A stretch of 64,000 nucleotides of DNA, from contig NZ_JADYVX010000005.1 in the NCBI RefSeq assembly GCF_020194175.1, positions 248,001-312,000 on the forward strand, given 5' to 3'. Source of the stretch: Bradyrhizobium sp. BRP22. Its GTDB lineage: Bacteria > Pseudomonadota > Alphaproteobacteria > Rhizobiales > Xanthobacteraceae. The notes beneath the pieces are model-generated. The model did not search any database. It worked only from the letters and a program-made list of their open reading frames with translations, and had not been told where the DNA came from. The position numbers were made by a program, and so were the translations under genes. Shown piece after piece: positions 8,812 to 17,122 of this stretch; within the stretch, counting starts at the first letter, position 1, and each line of letters begins with the position of its first letter.

Positions 8812-9285
8812 ATGGTGAAGCGGACAAGCCTTGAGGGTGCTGAATGCCCGATCGCGCGTTCGCTGGATGTGCTGGGCGACTGGTGGTCGCTGTTGATCAT
8901 CCGCGATGCGCTGATGGGCCGCCGCCGGTTCGGCGAATTCCAGAAGAGCCTGGGGCTCGCAAAGAACATCCTCACGGTGCGGCTGCGCGCGCTGGTGGAC
9001 CGAGGCATCCTGGAATTGGTCCCCGCCTCCGACGGCAGCGCCTATCAGGAATATGTGCTGACCCCGAAAGGCTTCGGTGTCTTCCCGATCCTGGTGGCGC
9101 TGAGACAATGGAGCGAGGAATTCGACGACCACCCGGAAGGGATCGGCACCACCATGGTCGACCGCGAGAAAGGCAAGCCGGTGAAAAAACTCGCGCTCTG
9201 CTCCCAAGACGGCCGGCGACTCTCGTTCGCCGACATCACCTTGAAACGCGGCGCGCCGAAACGAGCCAAGCGCGCTGTGGCGTAG
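8812..9285 (+). CDS. HxlR-family transcriptional regulator
   Basis: A 157-residue winged-helix protein from the ATG at 8812, with GGAG 8 bases upstream; a GTG at 8794 is possible but less well placed. HxlR core: ECPIARSLDVLGDWWSLLII, RRRFGEFQKSLGLAKNILTVRL, and a wing ending in YVLTPKG. The single Cys near the N-terminus (AECPIAR) is in the place where redox-sensing HxlR proteins carry a reactive cysteine. The C-terminal 40 residues are basic. Divergent from the SDR gene, so it is likely its local regulator. Confidence 0.88.
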   Translation: MVKRTSLEGAECPIARSLDVLGDWWSLLIIRDALMGRRRFGEFQKSLGLAKNILTVRLRALVDRGILELVPASDGSAYQEYVLTPKGFGVFPILVALRQWSEEFDDHPEGIGTTMVDREKGKPVKKLALCSQDGRRLSFADITLKRGAPKRAKRAVA

Positions 9286-9310
9286 GGTCGTACAGCGCAC
9301 CGGAAGCCGT

Positions 9311-9434
9311 CGCCGCGGTCTCAGACCCTCATGGTGAGGAGGCGCTCTTGCGCCGTCTCGAACCATGAGGCCCGTGGCCCATCCCTCGAGACGCCGCTTA
9401 CGCGGCTCCTCGGGATGAGGGCGAGACCGCGGCG
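9311..9434. repeat. Long imperfect palindromic repeat
   Basis: The ends CGCCGCGGTCTCAGACCCTCAT (9311-9332) and ATGAGGGCGAGACCGCGGCG (9415-9434) are near-exact reverse complements. The interior also contains paired CATGGTGAGGAG / CTCCTCGGGATG type segments, so the element can fold as a long branched hairpin. It follows the HxlR gene. I recall this 'CTCATGGTGAGGAGGCGC' pattern as a multicopy Bradyrhizobium intergenic element. Confidence 0.7.
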
Positions 9435-9559
9435 ACGCGATCGGACGAATTTAGCCAGCGATTCCAATGTGATTTGCCCCGTCCAGCCTTGCCGCAAAAA
9501 ACATTCCGCTTTCGCCGTCGGGCAAATCAGCATTATGACTCCGCGCGTCTCACCCGAAT

Positions 9560-9890
9560 GAGGGGCGGCTCGCGATCGTCACGAACGTTGCGGTGAGATG
9601 CGGTGGACGAGTGTGTCACGACTGACGAGCGTGACACTCACGGACGGCGAAGTCGTGTGGTTCTGGCGCCCCGACGCTGGCGCTAAGTTTTTTGCGCAAG
9701 GTTGCGCGAGAAATGACGGTGGCAAGAAAGCCCGGTCACCGGGAAGAGCGCGAAGTAAGCCGTAAACCATCGCGCAGGGAAAGCCGGTGTTGCTCCGGTT
9801 GACCTGTGGCCCTACCCCCGTGCTTTTTGTTGCACGGGGCCCACGGGTGCAACCGGCACCCGGCTTTCCCTGCGCCCTCACTTCAATGCG
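9560..9890. repeat. Gene-free block with conserved hairpin element
   Basis: This block has no gene I accept. Its core is a strong stem, GCGCAGGGAAAGCCGGTG (9772-9789) against CACCCGGCTTTCCCTGCGC (9857-9875), around a 67-base centre containing a second small hairpin (CCCGTGC...GCACGGG). The left flank (9700-9770) holds TAAGCCGTAAACCATCG. I recall the same arrangement in many Bradyrhizobium and Rhodopseudomonas genomes, where it is often mis-annotated as ORFs. A mobile palindromic element or structured RNA are both possible. Confidence 0.6.
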
Positions 9891-9965
9891 AGGGTGAAAC
9901 GAGATGCAAAGCTCGGGCGCCATGCGCCGCGAGAACGCGAACTCACATCCTCACACCACACTCCA

Positions 9966-10070
9966 CCGTCATGCCCCGCGCAGGCGGGGCATCCAGTACG
10001 CCGCGCCCTCTCAATTCAATCTCAGGCGCCTCTGGAATACTGGATCGTCCGGTCAAGCCGGACGATGACC
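9966..10070. repeat. Two-hairpin palindromic repeat (GGCGGGGCATCC type), copy A
   Basis: Left hairpin GCCCCGCGCAGGCGGGGC followed by ATCCAGTA; right end TACTGGAT followed by GTCCGGTCAAGCCGGAC. The ATCCAGTA/TACTGGAT pair closes the whole element. The same design, with changed hairpins, is at 27006-27113. Confidence 0.75.
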
Positions 10071-10163
10071 GCGGAGAAGCTGTTTGACATTTGAATCAGT
10101 ATCTCTCCCCCCGCCGTCCCGGCCTTCGCGGCGACGACACCGTGTGGGCGTTGCGACAATTGC

Positions 10164-10243
10164 AGGATGGGTAGAGCGCAGCGAAATCCATCATCGCGCG
10201 GCCTGCTCCATCGCGATGGGTTTCGCTTCGCTCTACCCATCCT
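10164..10243. repeat. Palindromic repeat with perfect 15-base arms (GGATGGGTAGAGCG type)
   Basis: AGGATGGGTAGAGCG (10164-10178) and CGCTCTACCCATCCT (10229-10243) are exact reverse complements, with inner arms AGCGAAATCCATC / GATGGGTTTCGCT extending the stem. It sits just beyond the 3' end of the small gene on the minus strand. Confidence 0.78.
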
Positions 10244-10264
10244 ATAGAACAGCGTGACGTTCTC

Positions 10265-10507
10265 TCACGACAGCTTGCGCTTGCTGCGCAGCCGCAGCCG
10301 CTCCTCGGCCTCGAGCTTCGCCATGCCTAACAGATGGCTCAGCACCTCCAGCCGGTGGCGCTCGGCGAGCTTCACCAACTCGGCAACAGTCTCCGCAATG
10401 AAGGCCACGGCCTCATCCGGGCCGCCCTCCTCGCCGGTCTCATCCAGTTGCGATCGCTTGTCCCGACCGGAAGCAGAACGCTTCCGGCGGCCTCCCGCCC
10501 TAGCCAA
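10265..10507 (-). CDS. Small conserved hypothetical protein
   Basis: An 80-residue frame from the TTG at 10507 (GGAAG 7 bases upstream); the frame is open to 10561, so the start is uncertain. The N-terminus is basic and disordered (RAGGRRKRSASGRDKR), followed by an amphipathic helical part, VAFIAETVAELVKLAERHR then LEVLSHLLGMAKLEAEERL. I recall similar short alphaproteobacterial proteins with the HLLGMAKLEAEE ending but no assigned function. No membrane segment or known domain is seen. It points away from topA. Confidence 0.6.
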   Translation of the reverse strand: MARAGGRRKRSASGRDKRSQLDETGEEGGPDEAVAFIAETVAELVKLAERHRLEVLSHLLGMAKLEAEERLRLRSKRKLS

Positions 10508-10733
10508 AAATTTCTTCCAAAAACACCATTTTGAGCAAGAATAGGCCCTTTCCGGACGCAACTCTAGGGCGCATTTTGCAACTTCCTAGATATTAAGTCG
10601 TAGGCCCGCCCAGCCCTCTCATTATCCTTCGATTTGACAGGGGCCCCCTCAACACCCATGTTCGCCCCGACAGAGCGGGCCGCGAGTCTCGCGGAACCCT
10701 CCTTCAGTTCCTCCCGTAAGCTATTGGAATGAC

Positions 10734-13475
10734 ATGAATATCGTCATCGTGGAGTCGCCGGCCAAAGCCAAGACGATCAACAAATATCTGGGCTCCTCCT
10801 ACGAGGTCCTGGCTTCGTTCGGCCATGTCCGCGACCTCCCCGCCAAGAACGGATCGGTGGATCCGGACGCAAATTTCCAAATGATCTGGGAGGTCGATCC
10901 CAAGGCTGCCGGCCGACTCAACGACATCGCCAAGGCGCTCAAGGGTGCCGACCGCCTGATTCTTGCGACCGACCCTGATCGCGAGGGCGAGGCAATCTCC
11001 TGGCACGTGCTGGAGGTGTTGAAGGAGAAGCGCGCGCTGAAGGATCAGAAGATCGAACGGGTGGTGTTCAACGCCATCACCAAGCAGGCGGTCTCCGAGG
11101 CGATGAAGACGCCGCGCCAGATCGATGGCGCGCTGGTCGACGCCTATATGGCGCGCCGCGCGCTCGACTATCTCGTCGGCTTCACCCTCTCCCCCGTGTT
11201 GTGGCGCAAGCTGCCGGGCGCGCGCTCCGCCGGCCGGGTGCAGTCGGTGGCGCTGCGGCTGGTCTGCGACCGCGAGCTCGAGATCGAAAAATTCGTGCCG
11301 CGGGAATATTGGTCGCTGGTCGCAACGCTTCTAACCCCGCGCGGCGAAGCCTTCGAGGCGCGGCTGGTTGGCGCCGACGGCAAGAAGATCGCGCGGCTCG
11401 ACATCGGCTCGGGCGCGGAAGCCGAGGATTTCCGCAAGGCGATCGAAGCCGCGCTGTTCAAGGTCGCGACCGTCGAAGCAAAGCCTGCGCGCCGCAATCC
11501 GCAGGCGCCCTTCACCACCTCGACGCTGCAGCAGGAAGCCAGCCGCAAGCTCGGCTTCGCGCCGGCCCACACCATGCGGATCGCGCAGCGACTCTATGAG
11601 GGCATCGACATCGGCGGCGAGACCACCGGCCTCATTACCTATATGCGTACCGACGGCGTGCAGATCGATCCGTCCGCGATCACCCAGGCGCGCAAGGTGA
11701 TCGGCGAGGACTTCGGCAACGCCTATGTGCCCGATGCCCCGCGCCAGTATCAGACCAAGGCCAAGAACGCCCAGGAAGCACACGAAGCGATCCGTCCGAC
11801 CGACCTGTCGCGCCGTCCTGCCGACCTGAAGCGGCGGCTGGATTCCGATCAGGCGCGGCTCTACGAATTGATCTGGACCCGCACCATCGCGAGCCAGATG
11901 GAATCGGCGGAACTGGAGCGCACCACTGTCGACATCGAAGCGAAAGCCGGATCGCGCGTGCTGGAATTGCGCGCCACCGGCCAGGTCATCAAGTTCGACG
12001 GCTTCCTCGCGCTCTACCAGGAAGGCCGCGACGACGAGGAGGACGAAGACTCCCGCCGCCTGCCCGCGATGAGCGTGGGCGAGCCGCTGAAGCGGCAGGA
12101 CCTTTCCGTGACCCAGCATTTCACCGAGCCGCCGCCGCGATTCTCGGAAGCCTCGCTCGTCAAGCGCATGGAAGAGCTCGGCATCGGCCGGCCCTCGACC
12201 TATGCCTCGATCCTGCAGGTGTTGAAGGATCGCGGCTATGTGAAGCTCGAGAAACGGCGCCTGCATGGCGAGGACAAGGGGCGCGTCGTGATCGCGTTCC
12301 TGGAAAACTTCTTCCGCCGCTATGTCGAATACGACTTCACCGCCGATCTCGAGGAGCAGCTCGACCGCATCTCGAACAACGAGATCTCCTGGCAGCAGGT
12401 GCTGAAGGATTTCTGGCGCGACTTCATCGGCGCGGTCAACGACATCAAGGACCTGCGCGTCGCCGAAGTGCTCGACGTGCTCGACGAGATGCTGGGCCCG
12501 CACATCTATCCGCCGCGCGCGGATGGCGGCGATCCCAGGCAGTGTCCGACCTGCGGCACCGGCCGGCTGAACCTCAAGGCCGGCAAGTTCGGCGCCTTCA
12601 TCGGCTGCTCGAACTATCCGGAATGCCGCTACACCCGTCCGCTCGCCGCCGACTCCGAGGCCGCCGCCGACCGCATTCTCGGTCAGGATCCGGACACTGG
12701 CTTCGACGTCACCGTGAAGGCGGGCCGGTTCGGCCCCTACATCCAGCTCGGCGAGCAGAAGGATTATGCCGAAGGCGAGAAGCCGAAACGCGCGGGAATT
12801 CCGAAGGGCACCACGCCGGCCGACGTCGATCTCGAACTCGCGCTGAAACTGCTGGCGCTGCCGCGCGAGGTCGGAAAGCATCCTGAGACGGGGCAACCGA
12901 TCGTCGCCGGCATCGGCCGCTTCGGCCCGTTCGTGAAGCACGAGAAAACCTACGCTTCGCTGGAAGCCGGCGACGAAGTCTTCGACATCGGCCTCAACCG
13001 CGCGGTGACGCTGATCGCGGAGAAGGTCGCGAAGGGTCCGAGCGGCCGCCGCTTCGGCGCCGATCCAGGCAAGCCGCTGGGTGACCATCCGACGCTTGGC
13101 GCGATCGCGCTGAAGAACGGCCGCTATGGCGCTTACGTCACCGCCGGTGGCGTCAACGCGACGATCCCGAGCGACAAGACGCCCGACGAGGTGACGCTTG
13201 CGGATGCGATCGCGCTGATCGACGAACGCGCGGCCAAGGGCGGCGGCAAGGCGAAGGCCAGGAAAGCCAAGGCGGAGAAGCCGGCCAAGGCTGACGGCGA
13301 AGCTGCGTCCAAGCCTGCCAAGAAAGCGGCGGTGAAGAAGGCGCCGAGCAAGCCCAAATCGGACGCCGCCAGCAAGGCGCGCGCGCCGGTGAAGGCTGCG
13401 AAGACATCCGCGGCAAAACCCGCCGCAACAGCGAAAGCGCCCGCGAAGAAAAGCGCTGGCAAGGCCCGAGGGTAA
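10734..13475 (+). CDS. topA: DNA topoisomerase I
   Basis: A 913-residue type IA topoisomerase, which relaxes negative supercoils. The TOPRIM domain opens the protein (VIVESPAKAKTINKYLG; acidic triplet in ATDPDREGEAISWH). The catalytic Tyr303 lies in LITYMRTDG. One four-cysteine zinc ribbon starts near Cys604 (CPTCG ... GCSNYPEC), followed by repeated TopoI C-terminal modules (FGPYIQLG, FGPFVKH, YGAYVTAGG). The last 80 residues are Lys/Ala/Pro-rich, a common DNA-binding tail in this group. rnr starts directly at the next base after the stop, so the two are co-transcribed. Confidence 0.97.
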   Translation: MNIVIVESPAKAKTINKYLGSSYEVLASFGHVRDLPAKNGSVDPDANFQMIWEVDPKAAGRLNDIAKALKGADRLILATDPDREGEAISWHVLEVLKEKRALKDQKIERVVFNAITKQAVSEAMKTPRQIDGALVDAYMARRALDYLVGFTLSPVLWRKLPGARSAGRVQSVALRLVCDRELEIEKFVPREYWSLVATLLTPRGEAFEARLVGADGKKIARLDIGSGAEAEDFRKAIEAALFKVATVEAKPARRNPQAPFTTSTLQQEASRKLGFAPAHTMRIAQRLYEGIDIGGETTGLITYMRTDGVQIDPSAITQARKVIGEDFGNAYVPDAPRQYQTKAKNAQEAHEAIRPTDLSRRPADLKRRLDSDQARLYELIWTRTIASQMESAELERTTVDIEAKAGSRVLELRATGQVIKFDGFLALYQEGRDDEEDEDSRRLPAMSVGEPLKRQDLSVTQHFTEPPPRFSEASLVKRMEELGIGRPSTYASILQVLKDRGYVKLEKRRLHGEDKGRVVIAFLENFFRRYVEYDFTADLEEQLDRISNNEISWQQVLKDFWRDFIGAVNDIKDLRVAEVLDVLDEMLGPHIYPPRADGGDPRQCPTCGTGRLNLKAGKFGAFIGCSNYPECRYTRPLAADSEAAADRILGQDPDTGFDVTVKAGRFGPYIQLGEQKDYAEGEKPKRAGIPKGTTPADVDLELALKLLALPREVGKHPETGQPIVAGIGRFGPFVKHEKTYASLEAGDEVFDIGLNRAVTLIAEKVAKGPSGRRFGADPGKPLGDHPTLGAIALKNGRYGAYVTAGGVNATIPSDKTPDEVTLADAIALIDERAAKGGGKAKARKAKAEKPAKADGEAASKPAKKAAVKKAPSKPKSDAASKARAPVKAAKTSAAKPAATAKAPAKKSAGKARG

Positions 13476-15806
13476 GTGAAACACAGACATGACCATGGCT
13501 TTCCGGCCAGGGACGCCATTGTCGCCTTTATCCGCGCCCATCCCGGAAAAGTCGGCACGCGGGAGATCGCGCGCGAGTTCGGGTTGAAGAACGCCGATCG
13601 CGCCGAGCTGAAGCGCATTCTGCGCGAGCTCGCCGACGACGGCACGATCGCCAAGCGCGGCCGCAAGATGCACGAGCCGGCCGCGCTGCCGCCCACCGTC
13701 ATGGCCGACGTCACCGGCCGCGATGCCGACGGCGAGCTGATCGCAACGCCCACCGAGTGGGATACGGAAGAAAACGGCACCGCGCCAAAGATCCGTATCA
13801 TCACGCCGCGCCATCAGAAGCGCGGCACCACGGCTGGCGTCGGCGACCGCGCGTTGCTCCGCATCGAGATGGTTGACGATGCCGACGGTACGCCCTATCG
13901 CGGCCGCATCATCAAGGTCATCGACCACGCCAGGACCCGCGTGCTCGGCCTGTTCCGCGCCCTCCCCGACGGCGGCGGCCGGCTGGTGCCGGTCGACAAG
14001 AAGCAGGCGGGCCGCGAACTCAACGTCGCCAAGGCCGACGCCGCGGGCGCGAAGGATGGCGATCTCGTCAGCGTCGATCTCGTCCGCAGCCGAGGCTTCG
14101 GTCTCGCTTCGGGCAAGGTGAAGGAGCGGCTCGGCTCGATCGCCAGCGAAAAGGCGATCAGCCTGATCGCGATTCATACCCACGAGATCCCGCAGGAATT
14201 TTCGCGCGCCGCCCTCCGCGAGGCCGAGGATGCCAGGCCCGCGACGCTGCAGGGGCGCGAGGACTGGCGCGATGTGCCGCTCGTCACCATCGATCCGCCG
14301 GACGCCAAGGATCACGACGACGCCGTGCACGCGGAAGCCGACCCCGATCCGCACAACAAGGGCGGCTACGTCATCCACGTCGCCATCGCCGACGTCGCCT
14401 ATTATGTGCGCCCGGGCTCGGCGCTCGACCATGATGCGCTGATCCGCGGCAACTCGGTCTATTTCCCGGACCGCGCGGTCCCGATGCTGCCCGAGCGCAT
14501 CTCCAACAATCTCTGCTCGCTGGTGCCGGGTGAGCCGCGTGGCGCGCTCGCGGTGCGGCTGGTGATCGGCGCCGACGGCCGTAAGCGCTCGCACACCTTC
14601 CACCGCGTGCTGATGCGCTCGGCGGCCAAGCTCCACTACGCGCAGGCACAGGCGGCGATCGACGGCAGGCCGGACGACACCACCGGCCCCCTGCTCGATC
14701 CGGTCCTGAAGCCGCTCTGGGAAGCGTATCGGATCGTGAAGCTGGCACGCGATGAGCGCGATCCGCTCGACCTCGATCTGCCCGAGCGCAAGATCCTCCT
14801 GAAGGCGGACGGCACAGTCGACCGCGTCATCGTCCCCGAACGTCTCGACGCGCACAGACTGATCGAGGAGTTCATGATCCTCGCCAATGTCGCCGCGGCC
14901 GAGACGCTCGAGAAGAAGGGCCTGCCGCTGATCTATCGCGTGCATGACGAGCCGACGCAGGAGAAGGTTCACAACCTCCAGGAATTCCTGAAGACGCTCG
15001 ATCTTCCGTTCACGAAGGCCGGTGCGCTGCGGCCCTCCGTGTTCAACAGCGTGCTGGCCCAGGTCGAGGGCGAGGATTACGAGACGCTGGTCAACGAGGT
15101 GGTGCTGCGCTCGCAGGCGCAGGCCGAATATTCCTCGGAGAATTACGGCCATTTCGGCCTGAACCTCCGACGCTACGCGCATTTCACCTCGCCGATCCGT
15201 CGCTATGCTGACCTGATCGTGCATCGTGCGCTGATCCGCGCGCTCGGGCTCGGCGACGGTGCGCTGCCCGACAGCGAGACGCCGGAGACGCTTGCCGAGA
15301 TCGCCGCCGAGATTTCGATGACGGAGCGGCGCGCGATGAAGGCCGAGCGCGAGACCGCCGACCGGCTGATCGCCCATTATCTTGCCGATCGCGTCGGCGC
15401 GACCTTTCAGGGCCGCATTTCCGGCGTCACCCGTTCCGGACTGTTCGTCAAGCTCGATGACACCGGCGCCGATGGATTCATCCCGATCCGGACGCTCGGC
15501 GCCGAATACTATGACTATGACGAGACGCGGCATGCCCTGATCGGCTCCCGCAGCGGTGCCATGCATCGATTGGGTGACGTGGTCGACGTGCGTCTGGTAG
15601 AAGCAGCTCCGATTGCAGGTGCCTTGCGCTTCGAATTGCTGTCGGGCGGACAAGCTATTCCGCGCGGCAGAAAAAGCGAAGGCCGCCGCGAACGCAGGAA
15701 GGAAGCGCGCAGCACCAAGGCGGGACGAGCGCCACAGAAAAAGGATCGCAAGCCGGGCAAGCAGAAGTCCGGCAAATCGAAGCGAGGCAAGTCATGGAAA
15801 CGGTGA
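13476..15806 (+). CDS. rnr: Ribonuclease R
   Basis: A 776-residue RNase II/R-family 3'-5' exoribonuclease. An N-terminal winged helix (TREIAREFGLKNADRAELKR) is followed by cold-shock domains, the RNB catalytic domain (IDPPDAKDHDDAVHAE with the metal-binding aspartates; later FTSPIRRYADLIVHR), an S1 domain (FQGRISGVTRSGLFVKL) and a Lys/Arg-rich tail, typical of RNase R rather than RNase II. It degrades structured RNA and takes part in rRNA and tmRNA-linked decay. The GTG start abuts the topA stop with GAGGG just upstream. Its end overlaps the next gene by 13 bases. Confidence 0.96.
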   Translation: MKHRHDHGFPARDAIVAFIRAHPGKVGTREIAREFGLKNADRAELKRILRELADDGTIAKRGRKMHEPAALPPTVMADVTGRDADGELIATPTEWDTEENGTAPKIRIITPRHQKRGTTAGVGDRALLRIEMVDDADGTPYRGRIIKVIDHARTRVLGLFRALPDGGGRLVPVDKKQAGRELNVAKADAAGAKDGDLVSVDLVRSRGFGLASGKVKERLGSIASEKAISLIAIHTHEIPQEFSRAALREAEDARPATLQGREDWRDVPLVTIDPPDAKDHDDAVHAEADPDPHNKGGYVIHVAIADVAYYVRPGSALDHDALIRGNSVYFPDRAVPMLPERISNNLCSLVPGEPRGALAVRLVIGADGRKRSHTFHRVLMRSAAKLHYAQAQAAIDGRPDDTTGPLLDPVLKPLWEAYRIVKLARDERDPLDLDLPERKILLKADGTVDRVIVPERLDAHRLIEEFMILANVAAAETLEKKGLPLIYRVHDEPTQEKVHNLQEFLKTLDLPFTKAGALRPSVFNSVLAQVEGEDYETLVNEVVLRSQAQAEYSSENYGHFGLNLRRYAHFTSPIRRYADLIVHRALIRALGLGDGALPDSETPETLAEIAAEISMTERRAMKAERETADRLIAHYLADRVGATFQGRISGVTRSGLFVKLDDTGADGFIPIRTLGAEYYDYDETRHALIGSRSGAMHRLGDVVDVRLVEAAPIAGALRFELLSGGQAIPRGRKSEGRRERRKEARSTKAGRAPQKKDRKPGKQKSGKSKRGKSWKR

Positions 15807-16234
15807 AGCCCGCGACCACCATGTGGACGCGTGACGCTGTACCAGTGGAGAAGCGCGATCTGTGGACTGCGTTGAAGCGCGGCGTCCGTTGCCGCTGTCC
15901 GCGCTGCGGCGAAGGCAAACTGTTTCGCGCCTTCCTCAAGGTCGACGGTCACTGCCCGGTCTGCGATCTGGATTTTTCGCATCATCGCGCCGACGACCTG
16001 CCGGCCTATCTCGTCATCGTCGTCGTCGGCCACATCATGGTGCCGTTGGCTCTATGGATCGAGAAAGACTATTCGCCGCCGGTGTGGCTGCAGCTTTCGT
16101 TCTATCTGCCGATGACGCTGATATTGTCGCTATTGCTACTGCAGCCGATCAAGGGCGCGGTCGTCGGTTTCCAGTGGGCGATGCGGATGCACGGCTTCGA
16201 CGAGAACGCGCCCGACGATGTTCCGCCGGTCTGA
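15794..16234 (+). CDS. DUF983 membrane protein
   Basis: A 146-residue protein with two CxxC pairs (CRCPRCGEGKLF and CPVCDLDFSHHRADD) that look like a zinc ribbon, then two hydrophobic helices (LPAYLVIVVVGHIMVPLAL and LSFYLPMTLILSLLLLQP). This is the DUF983 architecture, function unknown. It overlaps the end of rnr by 13 bases, so it is translationally linked to RNase R, a link I recall across Rhizobiales. Confidence 0.88.
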   Translation: METVKPATTMWTRDAVPVEKRDLWTALKRGVRCRCPRCGEGKLFRAFLKVDGHCPVCDLDFSHHRADDLPAYLVIVVVGHIMVPLALWIEKDYSPPVWLQLSFYLPMTLILSLLLLQPIKGAVVGFQWAMRMHGFDENAPDDVPPV

Positions 16235-16269
16235 CGAAATCGACCTCAAGAACAACAAACGGGGATGGA

Positions 16270-17019
16270 ATGACTGACGCAGCGACCGCGATCAAACAGG
16301 AAATCAAGGAAGAAAGGGAAGCGGATCATCATCCCTACTTCCGGCCCAAGGATGCCGCGACGCTGATCCTGATCGATCGCTCCGGCGCGAAGCCGAAGGT
16401 GCTGGTCGGCAAGCGCCACGACAAGGTCGTGTTCATGCCGGGCAAATATGTCTTCCCCGGCGGCCGCGTCGACAAGGCCGACAACCGCGTGCCGGTCGCG
16501 GCTCCAATCAGCCCGGAGCTCGAGGCGAACCTGCTCAAGGGCAGCCCGAAGATCACGCCCGGCCGTGCGCGTGCGCTCGCCAATGCGGCGATCCGCGAGG
16601 CCTGCGAGGAGACAGGCCTGTGCCTCGGCCGCAAGACCGAGAAGCCAGCCCGACTCGATGGTCCGTGGACGCCGTTCGCCGACGCGGGCCTCTTGCCCGA
16701 CCCTTCCGGGCTGTTCCTGATCGCGCGCGCCATTACGCCGCCCGGCCGCGTTCGCCGCTTCGATACGCGCTTCTTCACGGCGGATGCCTCCGCCATCGCC
16801 CACCGCGTCGAAGGCGTGGTGCATGCCGACGCGGAATTGGTCGAACTGGTCTGGGTCGAGATCGGCTCCGAGCCGCTGGCGGATGCGCATGCGATGACCA
16901 AGAACGTGCTCGCCGAGCTCGACCGCCGGCTCGCCACCGGTCCGCTCCACCACGACGCGCCGGTGCCGTTCTTCCATTTCTACGGCGGCAGGATGCAGAA
17001 GGACATTTTGGGCGCGTGA
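16270..17019 (+). CDS. NUDIX hydrolase
   Basis: A 249-residue NUDIX protein; the ATG at 16270 follows GGGGATGG. The NUDIX box is split: FPGGRVDKAD, then a roughly 40-residue insert, then AAIREACEETGL containing the catalytic REACEE. Such an insertion recalls the NUDT19-like/CoA-diphosphatase branch, so a nucleoside-diphosphate-linked cofactor such as an acyl-CoA is a reasonable guess. It lies 35 bases after DUF983, probably in the same transcript as topA-rnr. Confidence 0.88.
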   Translation: MTDAATAIKQEIKEEREADHHPYFRPKDAATLILIDRSGAKPKVLVGKRHDKVVFMPGKYVFPGGRVDKADNRVPVAAPISPELEANLLKGSPKITPGRARALANAAIREACEETGLCLGRKTEKPARLDGPWTPFADAGLLPDPSGLFLIARAITPPGRVRRFDTRFFTADASAIAHRVEGVVHADAELVELVWVEIGSEPLADAHAMTKNVLAELDRRLATGPLHHDAPVPFFHFYGGRMQKDILGA

Positions 17020-17122
17020 CAGGCATATCGCGAAAGCGTGCAAAAACAAAATAATCTTCCCAGTGGCGCCGCGCCGCTTCGTGCCTATTTCGGTTTGAAG
17101 GACCCACACGGAAACGGGGCAA

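Noticed and set aside
9579..9923. 114-residue minus-strand frame in the repeat block
   Set aside because: It runs through the palindromic element and matches a pattern I recall as a repeatedly mis-annotated ORF; no ribosome site or domain.
11331..15653. 1440-residue minus-strand frame opposite topA and rnr
   Set aside because: It lies antisense to two clear housekeeping genes, is Arg/Asp/Leu-biased as GC-rich shadow frames are, and shows no domain.
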